From Rubrobacter marinus (GTDB lineage Bacteria; Actinomycetota; Rubrobacteria; Rubrobacterales; Rubrobacteraceae): 64,000 nt of DNA. The notes beneath the pieces are model-generated. The model searched no databases and was not told the origin of the DNA. It saw nothing but the letters and a program-made list of their open reading frames with translations. The stretch covers positions 3,658,001 through 3,722,000 of the forward strand of contig NZ_CP045121.1 in the NCBI RefSeq assembly GCF_011492965.1, in the 5' to 3' direction. Each line of letters starts with the position of its first letter. The stretch's first letter is position 1. The translations under genes were made by a program, and so were the position numbers. Below are positions 54,560 to 62,644 of this stretch, piece after piece.

Positions 54560-55396
54560 CTAGACGGCCTCGGAGAGGGCCCGCCTGAGGGTGCCGGCGT
54601 AGCGGCCGGTGCGGATGGTCCTGAGCGCCTTGATCTCGACCTGCCGCGCCCGCTCCTGCGAGATGCCCAGGGCCTCGGAGACCTCGCGCAGGGTGCGGAT
54701 CTTGCTGCCGTCCAGGCCGTGGCGCATCTCGAGCACGCGGGCCTCGCGCTCCGGCAGGGCGGAGACCGCCTCCTTGAGGGTCCCCTCCCACTGGCCGATC
54801 TCGATCCTGGCGTAGTCGTCGCCGGCCCGCTCGTCGGGGAGGAGGTCGCCCATCTCGGCGCCGTCCTCCGCCCCTATGCGGGCGTTCGTGCTCCCTACCG
54901 GCTGGCCGACCTCGCGCAGGCGCCGGGCCTCCTCCTGCTTGATGCCCAGCCGCTGGGCCAGCTCCTCCTCGGTCGCGTCGCGGCCGAGCTCGACGCTGAG
55001 GGCGGCCTCGGCGCGCCGGAGGCGGAAGAGGGCGTCGACGACGTGGGCCGGCAGCCGCACCGGGCGCGCGTGGTCCGCGATCGCGCGCGTGATGCCCTGG
55101 CGGATCCACCACGTCGCGTACGTCGAGAAGCGGTTGCCCAGCTCGGGGTCGAAGCGCTCGACGGCCTTGATCAGGCCGGCGTTCCCCTCCTGGATCAGGT
55201 CCTCGAACGACACCCCGCGCCCCCGGTACTTCTTGGCGATGGAGATGACGAGCCTCAGGTTGGACTCGATGAGCCGCGCCCGCGCGGCAAAGTCCCCCTC
55301 CCGGACCCGCCGGCTGAGGTCGCGCTCCTCCGAAGCGTCGAGCAACCGCCCGCCCCGTATCTGGTTCAGGTACTGCGTAAGGGTGTCCTCAGCCAT
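54560..55396 (-). CDS. RNA polymerase sigma factor, RpoD/SigA-related (group 2)
   Basis: A 278-residue sigma-70 protein lacking region 1.1. Region 1.2 ([16 protein letters not shown]), region 2 ([20 protein letters not shown], then [18 protein letters not shown]), region 3 and region 4 ([20 protein letters not shown]) are complete. Recognition of -10/-35 promoters like those seen here is expected. ATG 55396 follows AGAGAGGGGAGAGGAAG. It lies downstream of the zinc-ribbon, Rad52-like and regulator genes on the same strand, so it may be part of that stress operon. Confidence 0.92.
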   Translation of the reverse strand: MAEDTLTQYLNQIRGGRLLDASEERDLSRRVREGDFAARARLIESNLRLVISIAKKYRGRGVSFEDLIQEGNAGLIKAVERFDPELGNRFSTYATWWIRQGITRAIADHARPVRLPAHVVDALFRLRRAEAALSVELGRDATEEELAQRLGIKQEEARRLREVGQPVGSTNARIGAEDGAEMGDLLPDERAGDDYARIEIGQWEGTLKEAVSALPEREARVLEMRHGLDGSKIRTLREVSEALGISQERARQVEIKALRTIRTGRYAGTLRRALSEAV

Positions 55397-55436
55397 CTTC
55401 CTCTCCCCTCTCTCCCTACCGGCCCGCAGCGTCCCG

Positions 55437-55932
55437 CTACGCCGCCGGATGCTTCCCCCGGGCTGGACCGCCACCCGCGGCCCCCGTGCGTCACGAACCG
55501 CCCCAGCACGCGATCGTCGAGGCTGCTCGTCACGACCCAGCTCTCGCCGCAAACACGGCACTCGAGCCCCAGAATCCTCCGCTCGTCCGGCCCCCGCCCG
55601 GCCTCGCCAGGATCTCCTCCTTCAACGACCCCAGGCAGCAGACCGGCAAGCCCCGGACGTAGACCTCGTCCTCCGGCCTCCCCGCCGGCGCCAGCGTCGT
55701 GTCCGGCCTGAGGGCCTCCTTCTTGCGCGCCACCTTAAGCGGCCCCTTCCTCTCCCCTCGCCCGCCCGCTCGACGAACGCGCACTCCTCGGGCTCGAACG
55801 GGAGCGGCGCCTGCCACGACGCCCCGCACGACGGGCACTCGAAGGAGTCGTCGGCCCCCAGGCGGTCCTCTGGCAGCAGGCCGGCATGTCCATCTCGTAG
55901 AGCGTCTCGTCGCCGAGAGCGGCCACCCACAT
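55437..55932 (-). CDS. two-zinc-knuckle protein of unknown function (several frameshifts)
   Basis: Conceptual reading starts [20 protein letters not shown], then [60 protein letters not shown] and [20 protein letters not shown]. Two CxxC knuckles (CPSC, CRVC), each followed by G-x-S-W, suggest a zinc ribbon. Single-base deletions occur near 55870, 55770 and 55570, and the C-terminal frame is unclear; the stop at 55437 is tentative. It begins 8 nt after the Rad52-like gene. Confidence 0.5.
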
Positions 55933-55940
55933 GCGTCCCA

Positions 55941-56549
55941 CTACGCGGCCCTCCCGGAGAGCCGTCCGATCCACTCGCTCGCCTCGCCCCGCGTGAGCTC
56001 GGAGACGGGCTTGCCGACCATGTTCTCGAACTTCGGGAGGCCGTCCTCGACGACGTCCGCTATGAGCGCCTCGAGGTAGTTGAGCTGCTTGCGAGTCGCC
56101 GGCAGCGACTCCTTGGACACCTCGCCGCCCTGCGCGACCGCTCCCCCGGACTGAGGAGCACCCTCGGCCCTCCCGGCCTCCGGCCTCGCGCCCCTGCGCG
56201 ACTCGTAGGACGGCTCGGGATCGTCCCCGAGCTCCTCGATGGAGGCGACGCCGACGTTGATCGCGTCGCGAAGAGCGCGCGCCTTTGCCCGCGTCTCGGC
56301 CATCCTGATGATGTGCGGCGCGATCATGCGCCCGACGTTCTGCGGGCTCGCGTCGCCTATCCCCGTGAACTTCCCGTCCTCCGTCCGCACGACGGCCCGC
56401 GCGATCGCAAGCTCGCCGTTCTCGGCCGTCGGCACCTGCAACAACTCGGTCTCGATGCTCCTCAAGCCCCGCGTGTGCGCCTCCTCCAGAAGCCCCGCGT
56501 ACAGCACGAACCGCTTGCCCTGACGCTCGATCATGTACTCTTCGCGCAT
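55941..56549 (-). CDS. Rad52/DdrA-like single-strand annealing protein (candidate)
   Basis: A 202-residue protein. The N-terminal domain reads [36 protein letters not shown] and [20 protein letters not shown]; the last is the TxAxxRALRxAxxxG motif of Rad52/DdrA-type annealing proteins. After a flexible Pro/Gly linker, [20 protein letters not shown] and [13 protein letters not shown] form a C-terminal module seen in phage annealing proteins. ATG 56549 has GGAGGAGGTATAGCGGG. An 18-bp palindrome lies 44 nt upstream. Family assignment is by motif only. Confidence 0.6.
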   Translation of the reverse strand: MREEYMIERQGKRFVLYAGLLEEAHTRGLRSIETELLQVPTAENGELAIARAVVRTEDGKFTGIGDASPQNVGRMIAPHIIRMAETRAKARALRDAINVGVASIEELGDDPEPSYESRRGARPEAGRAEGAPQSGGAVAQGGEVSKESLPATRKQLNYLEALIADVVEDGLPKFENMVGKPVSELTRGEASEWIGRLSGRAA

Positions 56550-56592
56550 CCCGCTATACCTCCTCCGGCGCACGTACACCGGCTCCGCTATC

Positions 56593-56610
56593 TTCACTGA
56601 AATGAGTGAG
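56593..56610. promoter_or_regulatory. operator TTCACT-GAAATG-AGTGAG
   Basis: Second copy of the palindrome (consensus YTCACT-N6-AGTGAR), between the regulator gene and the Rad52-like gene, in AT-rich sequence. Confidence 0.7.
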
Positions 56611-56635
56611 AATAAGGGCAAAAATAGAAGCCATC

Positions 56636-57241
56636 TCAGGCGATCCCCTCGTAGGAGTACTGGCGGCCACCGGGGGCGGCGGTGTTCTTGGTGCGGTGGA
56701 TCAGGCCGAGCTTCACGAGCCGGGTCGCCCTGTTGTTCATGGCGGTGTGGTTGAGCCCGAGCTTGGCCGCGAGGTCCGCGTTCGTGATCGAACCGGCCTC
56801 GTAGATCGCGCGCAGCGTCTCCACGAGGTGCTCCGGCACGTCGCCCACGATCCCGGGGCTCGCCCCTACCTCGTCCACCCTCACCATGGCCAGCGAGCGC
56901 TGCCTGAGGGACGCCTCGACGTTCTCCAGCAGCTCCCGATCCTCCTCGACCAGCGCCACGCGCCGGTCCCCGTACTCCCCGGACGCTACCCGGGAGACGA
57001 GCACGCCCACGGCCTCGTCCGCGAACGAGTAGTCCATGAGCTCCACGCCCCGCGTGTCCACGTACAACACGCCACCCACCGGCAACCCCTCCAGGACCTC
57101 CGCGAGCGCCTCTCGCACCCGGCGGCCCGTCCCACGGGTCACCATCAGCTTGCCGCCCGCCTCCCCGGACGCCACGTCGTAGACCGCGTACGGCCTCTGA
57201 TCAGCCAACGTTTCCGCTCTCACTGTCTTCAGTGAACTCAT
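56636..57241 (-). CDS. DUF4325 plus winged-helix transcriptional regulator (candidate repressor)
   Basis: A 201-residue protein. The N-terminal half is STAS-like DUF4325 (VLYVDTRGVELMDYSFADEA). The C-terminal half is a winged helix: AIYEAGSITNADLAAKLGLN with recognition helix HTAMNNRATRLVKLGLIHRT and a wing ending GGRQYSYEG. The ATG at 57241 is 8 nt after a TATAAT box, so translation is probably leaderless. The 18-bp palindrome covers codons 2-8, which suggests autorepression. Next on the strand comes another copy of the palindrome and the Rad52-like gene. Confidence 0.8.
   Translation of the reverse strand: MSSLKTVRAETLADQRPYAVYDVASGEAGGKLMVTRGTGRRVREALAEVLEGLPVGGVLYVDTRGVELMDYSFADEAVGVLVSRVASGEYGDRRVALVEEDRELLENVEASLRQRSLAMVRVDEVGASPGIVGDVPEHLVETLRAIYEAGSITNADLAAKLGLNHTAMNNRATRLVKLGLIHRTKNTAAPGGRQYSYEGIA
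57219..57236. promoter_or_regulatory. operator CTCACT-GTCTTC-AGTGAA
   Basis: Third copy of the palindrome, overlapping the first codons of the regulator gene just downstream of its promoter. Confidence 0.75.
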
Positions 57242-57249
57242 ATGTGGAG

Positions 57250-57278
57250 ATTATAAAGGGTGTCCGGAGCAAACGCAA
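57250..57278 (-). promoter_or_regulatory. leaderless promoter of the DUF4325 regulator
   Basis: On the minus strand TTGCGT (57273-57278), 17-nt spacer, TATAAT (57250-57255), then 8 nt to the ATG. Confidence 0.75.
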
Positions 57279-57376
57279 CATGAAATTTCGGCAATTCACC
57301 CGTCGGATTATCCCCTATATGCGTGGGCTCGCCACGCGGGGTTTGCGCACCGGGGCGCCTCGTCCGGGGGGGCGGT

Positions 57377-58294
57377 TCACGAGGCGGGCTCTTCGGGGGC
57401 CTTCCTGGGGAGGGAGACCCTGACGAAGGTGCCGGGGAACCGGGGGACGTTGCGGGAGTTCGTCCGGTCGCCGTAGAAGGTGACGCGGCCGGAGCCGGAG
57501 CGCAGGGAGAGGGAGCCGCCGGCGCGGGCGGCGATTTGGCCGACCACCGCGAGGCCGCCGCCGCGCCCGATCTCGCCGGTCCCCGTCACCCCCATCTTGA
57601 GGGCGTGGCGCAGGGCTTCGTTGTCCGTCTCCGTGAACTCGGCGTATTGAGGGTTGCGCGAGAGCGTCTCCCGCACGCCGACGCCTCCGTCGGCGATGGC
57701 GACGAGCACCTCCTCGCCCTTGCCGCGACCCCCGCTCACGATGTGCTGGTAGGCCTGGACCGCGGCGTAGGCGCCGAACGGGGAGTGGCCGTGCTCGACG
57801 GCGTTCGCGCAGATCTCGGAGAGGGTGGCGCAGATCGCGGCCCGCTCCCGCAGGAGGTAGCCCCGATTCTCCAGGATCTCCGAGATGCGGTTTATGATCC
57901 CCGGGATCTCGTCCTCCGAATGGAAGTTTATGAGCTCCTGGAGCGTCCCCGGGTTGCCGCGCCGCCGCTCTTCGAGGGCCGCCACGTCCACGTTCGTCTC
58001 CACCCGGTGGCCGAAGATCCTGAAAAAATCCATCCGCTCCAGGTACGCCGCCACGTTGTGGCCCGGTATCCTCACCCCGACGAGACGGGAGCGCGAGATC
58101 AGGAACTCCAGCAGCGCCGCCAGCCCGCAGAGCCCGGCCGGCTCCACGAACTCGACCGGCCGCAGGTCCAGCACGACCGACCCGCCGCTCACCCCCTCCG
58201 CCCCCTCGAAGGCGGGGTCCAGGCTCCCCAGGGTCAGGATGCCGCGCATCGCGCCCCGCCGTCGGATGTCCAGCTCGAGCTTCGTCGCCGTCAT
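57377..58294 (-). CDS. fused STAS domain and GHKL-type ATPase (anti-sigma-like switch)
   Basis: A 305-residue protein. Residues 1-100 are STAS-like (SVVLDLRPVEFVEPAGLCGL), and residues about 110-300 a HATPase (ATLSEICANAVEHGHSPFGA, VLVAIADGGVGVRETL, GRGGGLAVVGQIAARAGG). In stress-sigma pathways these activities are on separate proteins. STAS position FVEPAG lacks the usual phospho-Ser. ATG 58294 is 6 nt after TACAAT (58301-58306), suggesting leaderless translation. Confidence 0.8.
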   Translation of the reverse strand: MTATKLELDIRRRGAMRGILTLGSLDPAFEGAEGVSGGSVVLDLRPVEFVEPAGLCGLAALLEFLISRSRLVGVRIPGHNVAAYLERMDFFRIFGHRVETNVDVAALEERRRGNPGTLQELINFHSEDEIPGIINRISEILENRGYLLRERAAICATLSEICANAVEHGHSPFGAYAAVQAYQHIVSGGRGKGEEVLVAIADGGVGVRETLSRNPQYAEFTETDNEALRHALKMGVTGTGEIGRGGGLAVVGQIAARAGGSLSLRSGSGRVTFYGDRTNSRNVPRFPGTFVRVSLPRKAPEEPAS

Positions 58295-58406
58295 GCCTGT
58301 ATTGTAAGCAAGATACCCACCGCCGCGTCCTTCGGCGCCCTCCTCGCGATTCCTGGTGTTCGCGGAACCCATGGTAGCGGCGCGCGGGCGGCGCTCGCCG
58401 GGTTCT

Positions 58407-58906
58407 CTACCGGTCGTCCCAGCGGCGCTCGTAGAAGAGCTCGGTGTAGCGCTTGTTGTCGAAGCGGCTGATGATGGAGCCGTCGCCGCTCTCCTTGAAG
58501 CCGAGCTTCTCGAAGACGCGCTGCATCCTCACGTTGTGGGCGAGCGTGGAGCCGCGCACGGTCTTGAGCCCCATGGTGTCGAAGCAGTAGGAGAGGAGGA
58601 GCTCCACGGCCTCGGCGCCGTGCCCGTGGCCCCTCAGGTCGTCTCGCCCGATCTTGATGCCGAGCTCGCAGCCCCCGTTCCGGAAGTCGTACAGGGTCGC
58701 CATGCCGATCGGCTCGTCCCCGTCCGTCCTCGACTCGATTATAAAGGTCTTGACGGACGAATCCTTCCAGCGCGAGAGGTAGTCGCGGCGGGCCGCTTCG
58801 AGTGACAGCTTGATCGGGGCCGCCCGTTCCAGGCGGCGAGCTCGGGGTCGCGGTCCCACTCGTAGGCGGCCTCCACGTCCGACTCGCGCGGGGGCCTCAA
58901 GACCAC
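58407..58906 (-). CDS. GNAT-family N-acetyltransferase, RimJ-like (one frameshift)
   Basis: VVLRPPRESDVEAAYEWDRD is the usual RimJ/RimL-type start, and GIKIGRDDLRGHGHGAEAVE the acetyl-CoA loop (R/QxxGxG/A). LGFKESGDGSI closes the fold. One G is missing near 58829 (GAACGGGCGG), which separates ELAAWNG from PIKLSLEAARRDYLSRWK. Adding it gives 501 nt, 167 codons. GTG 58906 follows GAGGGGGAGAC. Substrate may be a protein N-terminus or a small amine. Confidence 0.8.
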
Positions 58907-59072
58907 CGTCTCCCCCTCAAGACATCGAGCTCTTCGGCGCGTATGGGCTCGCTCCTTCCGACGCTTCCGTGCGCGGGGCTCCTCGCCGGGTCACGAAAGT
59001 ATAGATCGTTCCTCGTATAGAATACCCCCACGGGGGAGACTGTAGTCCGGCGGACGCGGGTCGGGGCGGTCG

Positions 59073-60443
59073 GTGACGAGCAGCACGGTTGGGGAGAACT
59101 TCTGGGGCTCTAAGGGCAGGATCCGGGACGGCGTCTGGGGCGACGTCCCCGTGGACAAGGCCGTTCGCACCCTCCTCGAGACCTCCGCAATGACGCGCCT
59201 GAAAGGCGTAAGCTCTCTCGGCTTCGCCCACTTCGCCTTCCCCGCCGCCCGGCACACGGGCTTCGACCACGCCGTCGGCGTCTACCACCTCACCCGCCTC
59301 ACCCTCAAGAGGATCACGGACTCCGGCGCCTACCTGGAGGACCGCGACGTCCGGGGCTCCCTCGCCGCCGCCCTCCTGCTGGACGTGGGCAGGTACCCTC
59401 ACCCCTGGGCCGTCGAGGGCATAGCCCTCCCGGGCATAGCCCACCGCGACGCGGAGACCCGGCGCATCATCGAGGAGACCGAGGTGGCCGAGGTCCTCCG
59501 CGAGACCTGGAACCTGGAGCCCCACAACGTCTTCCGCCTGGTCGCGCAAGGAGGCGACGGGTCCGATGCGGGCTCCGGTATCGGGACGCCCCTGCGGGAC
59601 CTCACGCCTACCGAGCACCTCGTCCGGGACCTGCTCTCGGGCGCCCTGGACCTCGCGGCGCTCGACGGCCTGGTGCGCGACACCCGCGGGGCCAAGCTCC
59701 CCTTCGGCAACATGGACGTCGAGGCGCTCATCAGCTCCTTGCGCATCGTGGGGCAGGACAACCGCGCCGTTCTCGCCCTCGACGAGTCCGGGGTCGGGCA
59801 CCTCCAGGCCCTCGTCTTCGCCCGCTACCTCATGCACTACAACGTCTACGGTCACCACGCCCTGCGCGTCCCGACCGCCATGTTTCTCCGGGCGGTCCAG
59901 GACGCCGTGCAGGCCGGCGAGATCTCGGCCGAAGAGCTCGTCCGCCAGGACGACGCCGGGGCGCTCGCCCTCGTCTCCGGCTCCGCCGAGCCCGGCGGCT
60001 CCTCCGCCACCCTCGTCAGGCGCCTCACCGAGCGCCGCCCGTACAGGCGAGCCCTGGAGCTCGACGAGCGCCACCCGAGCTACGCCTCCCTGATCCGCCT
60101 GCGCGACGACGCCTCCTGGCGGCGCAGGGTAGAGGAGGCCTGGGCCCGCTACCTCACCCGCTACCGAAAAGGCGTCGCCGGACCCTTCGACATCCTCATC
60201 GACCTCCCGGAGAACAAACGCTTCAGCGTGGGGCTGCGCGTGATCCTGCGCTCCCCCGGCCTCACGTACGGCGAGCGCAACCCGGTAACCTGGCAGGGCG
60301 TCTCGGGCCTCTCCGAGGAGGACATGCTCCGCTACCACGCCCCCCTCCACCGGGTCCGCATCGCGACCGCAACCGACGACCTCGCAACCTCCGTCCGCCG
60401 CCACGCCGACGAGCTCTTCACCATCGCGGAGGAAGTGGGGTAA
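59073..60443 (+). CDS. HD-superfamily (dNTPase/SAMHD1-like) protein with degenerate HD motif
   Basis: A 456-residue protein with the SAMHD1/dGTPase layout. AMTRLKGVSSLGFAHFAFPA and ARHTGFDHAVGVYHLTRL match the conserved first block. The second block, normally LLHDIGHGPFSHxxE, reads LLLDVGRYPHPWAVEG, so the His of the HD pair and a following His are lost. LVFARYLMHYNVYGHHALR continues the family pattern. It is therefore probably a non-hydrolytic relative or a changed enzyme. GTG 59073; the ribosome site is weak. Confidence 0.78.
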   Translation: MTSSTVGENFWGSKGRIRDGVWGDVPVDKAVRTLLETSAMTRLKGVSSLGFAHFAFPAARHTGFDHAVGVYHLTRLTLKRITDSGAYLEDRDVRGSLAAALLLDVGRYPHPWAVEGIALPGIAHRDAETRRIIEETEVAEVLRETWNLEPHNVFRLVAQGGDGSDAGSGIGTPLRDLTPTEHLVRDLLSGALDLAALDGLVRDTRGAKLPFGNMDVEALISSLRIVGQDNRAVLALDESGVGHLQALVFARYLMHYNVYGHHALRVPTAMFLRAVQDAVQAGEISAEELVRQDDAGALALVSGSAEPGGSSATLVRRLTERRPYRRALELDERHPSYASLIRLRDDASWRRRVEEAWARYLTRYRKGVAGPFDILIDLPENKRFSVGLRVILRSPGLTYGERNPVTWQGVSGLSEEDMLRYHAPLHRVRIATATDDLATSVRRHADELFTIAEEVG

Positions 60444-60461
60444 TGATCGCGGGCAGAAGAA

Positions 60462-60502
60462 AAGGGCCGGTGTCGATAGGAGGAAACCCTCTTCCGGCCC
60501 TT
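60462..60502. terminator. hairpin terminator after the HD gene
   Basis: AAGGGCCGG (60462-60470) pairs with CCGGCCCTT (60494-60502) across a 23-nt loop. Confidence 0.65.
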
Positions 60503-60760
60503 AGCGGTACTCGGACGAGTTCCGCTTTGTGCCGGTCATTATAAAGGACGGCGCCACCCCGTGCAAACTATCGAGGGAGCATGGCCCGGCGTGCACGCAA
60601 GCGCGTGAGGTTTCTAGAAGGTAGGAGCTCCCGGTGCCGGCTGCAAAAACCCGATATCGTTCACAACGAAGACTCAGAATCGAGGGCTCGGAGCGCTCAT
60701 CGAAGCGGGGAATGGGTAATACTAGAGTGAACAGTTCGATGACCTAGCACGGAGTAACGG
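60503..60760. other. intergenic region upstream of the BLUF gene
   Basis: No gene seen. The sequence is comparatively AT-rich, and the ribosome site ACGGAGTAACGG precedes GTG 60761. Confidence 0.4.
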
Positions 60761-61177
60761 GTGTTTTTTCTAACCTACGCAAGCACGGCCACACAGGACC
60801 TATCGAAGGCCGACCTCAACGAGTTGCTGGCACAGTGCCGCAAGAACAACGCCGATCTGGGCGTCACGGGGATGCTGCTCTACAAAGACGGCAACTTCAT
60901 GCAGGTCCTCGAAGGCGAGGAGAGCACTGTCCGCTCGCTCTACGCGAAGATCGGCGGCGACCCGCGGCACAAGGGCGAGATCCTGCTGCAACAGGGCACC
61001 CTCGAGGAGCGGCAGTTCCCCGGCTGGTCCATGGGATACCGGGACCTCGACTCCCATGAGGCAAGCTCCATCCCCGAATACAGCGAGTTCCTGAACACGC
61101 CCCTGACCGGCGAGGAGTTCTCCGCGAACCCCAGCCGCTCCCAGAAGCTCCTACTCTCCTTCAAGAGGAACATGTAA
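60761..61177 (+). CDS. BLUF-domain blue-light photoreceptor, stand-alone
   Basis: A 138-residue FAD-binding light sensor. Tyr6, Asn30, Gln48 and Trp89 match the key residues of AppA BLUF (Y21, N45, Q63, W104) with exact spacing; VTGMLLYKDGNFMQVLEG contains the Gln. There is no output domain, only a C-terminal helix tail, so it must signal through a partner as PixD and similar short BLUF proteins do. GTG start at 60761. Confidence 0.92.
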   Translation: MFFLTYASTATQDLSKADLNELLAQCRKNNADLGVTGMLLYKDGNFMQVLEGEESTVRSLYAKIGGDPRHKGEILLQQGTLEERQFPGWSMGYRDLDSHEASSIPEYSEFLNTPLTGEEFSANPSRSQKLLLSFKRNM

Positions 61178-61263
61178 AGCCGTATCTCCGACCTCGGCAC
61201 GGGCCCCGATGGGCGAAGGAGACGTCGCAACCCCGAGCCCGAGTGCTATAATCCTCGCCGTAC

Positions 61264-61336
61264 GGGCCGCTAGCTCAATTGGCAGAGCAAAAGACTCTTA
61301 ATCTTTAGGTTCCAGGTTCGAGTCCTGGGCGGCTCA
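61264..61336 (+). tRNA. tRNA-Lys(CTT)
   Basis: A 73-nt cloverleaf: acceptor GGGCCGC pairs with GCGGCTC (one G-T), anticodon loop CTCTTAA with anticodon CTT, T-arm CCAGGTTCGAGTCCTGG. CCA is not encoded. Confidence 0.95.
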
Positions 61337-61342
61337 CTCGAA

Positions 61343-61367
61343 AAGGCCCCGCAAAACGCGGGGCTTT
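61343..61367 (+). terminator. tRNA-Lys terminator
   Basis: AAGGCCCCGC pairs with GCGGGGCTTT, loop AAAAC, followed by T-rich TCGCTTTCC. Confidence 0.8.
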
Positions 61368-61415
61368 CGCTTTCCCGCCGGTCCGGCTTTCCGGCCCCGA
61401 CCCCACCCTTGACCC

Positions 61416-62110
61416 CTACGGGGTCCTCCCGAGGGCGTCCCCGAACCTGCCGAAGGACTCCCTGAGGTAGCGCGAGGAGAGGTTGCTGTAGGTGTCGAGG
61501 GTGGTCTTTATGGACGAGTGCCCGAGTATTTTTTGCATGACCTCGGAGGACTCCCCCGACTCGACCCAGAGCGTCGCGAAGGAGTGCCTGAGGTCTTAGG
61601 GGCATGAGCGGGAGCCCCCCCCCTTTTGAGGAGCGGCTTGAAGTGCTGGCGGTTGAGGTTCGTATGGTCTATGGCGGTGCCGCCCTTCGAGGGGAAGACG
61701 AGGTCGCGGTGCTTCGGCAGCCCCTCCCACGCCTCGGCGTGGCGTGCGCGCTCCTCGAGGTAGCGGGAGCGGTGCACCTTGAGGGCGGCCGCGGCCTCCG
61801 GCAGGAGGGCGACGGAGCGGCCCTTGCCCGTCTTCGTGGTCTCGCGCATGTACGCCCCGGTCAGGGTGGCGGACCAGGAGCGACGGATGAGGAGCTCGCC
61901 GTCGGTCCCGGGGTCGTTCAGCCTGACATCCTGCCACTCGACGCCGAGGATCTCGCCGGGCCTCGGGCCGGCCAGGCACCACACGATCCACAAGGCCTCG
62001 AGTCGCTCGCCGTTCGCGGCCCCGAAAAAGGCCTCCTGGTCGGTGAGGGCCAGGGTGGGCCGCTCCTTCTTTTCGGCGCGCGGCGGCTCGGCGTCGCGGG
62101 CGGTTGACCG
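61416..62110 (-). pseudogene. tyrosine recombinase (phage-type integrase) remnant next to tRNA-Lys
   Basis: The catalytic domain is preserved: EALWIVWCLAGPRPGEILGV (Arg), LRHSFATLWVESGESSEVMQ (HxxR region), ILGHSSIKTTLDTYSNLSS (His and Tyr nucleophile). The N-terminal SAM-like and arm-binding domains are missing; sequence upstream of about 62110 is unrelated. One base is lost near 61598, separating APK from DLRHSF, as elsewhere in this window. The gene ends 80 nt from tRNA-Lys, a classical integration site, so this is probably the relic of a prophage or integrative element. No second tRNA 3'-end copy (att) was found here. Confidence 0.75.
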
Positions 62111-62266
62111 GCAGGAGACCCTGCGCCGAAGTTAACCCGCGCTTCACCGGCCTGAAACACGCGGGGGGCCGGCCGGCGTATGGTGGGCGTCCAGGAGCAG
62201 GGGGGTCAGGGGCGCCCGACCGTCGGGACGCTGCCCGCGCCCCTCGAGGCGGAACGAGGAGGAGCG

Positions 62267-62644
62267 ATGGGGAAGACGCGCGAGGCGGGAGAGGCGGGGG
62301 CCACGCTGCGGATGCGGGTACTGGCGGCCGTGGTGGCGGCGGTGTTCTTGGCGCTGTGGGCGCCGGAGCCCGCGCTGGCGAGGAACATCACGAGCAGCGG
62401 CGGTCCCAACGGGCCGTGCGGGCCCAACAGCTCGGTCGTGCTCAAGCTCAAGTACAAGGGCGACGCCAGCATCTCCTACATGAACCGCGACGGCACGTAC
62501 CGCCTCATCCCCCTGCCCACCCACTACTTCTCCTTCCCGGAGACGTTCCGCACGAACCAGGACGGCCTGGAGTGGTGGAGGCTGCGGGTCGTCACCGACT
62601 GGGGCTGGGTGAGCGACATGGGCTCCTACGGCTACTGCGACTGA
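62267..62644 (+). CDS. small secreted protein of unknown function
   Basis: A 125-residue protein with a signal peptide (RVLAAVVAAVFLALWAPEPALA) and a mature domain of about 87 residues containing two Cys, Trp-rich LEWWRLRVVTDWGW and terminal YGYCD. ATG 62267 follows CGAGGAGGAGCG. The beta-rich mature part resembles a small secreted SH3-like or inhibitor fold, but I cannot name a family. Confidence 0.65.
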   Translation: MGKTREAGEAGATLRMRVLAAVVAAVFLALWAPEPALARNITSSGGPNGPCGPNSSVVLKLKYKGDASISYMNRDGTYRLIPLPTHYFSFPETFRTNQDGLEWWRLRVVTDWGWVSDMGSYGYCD

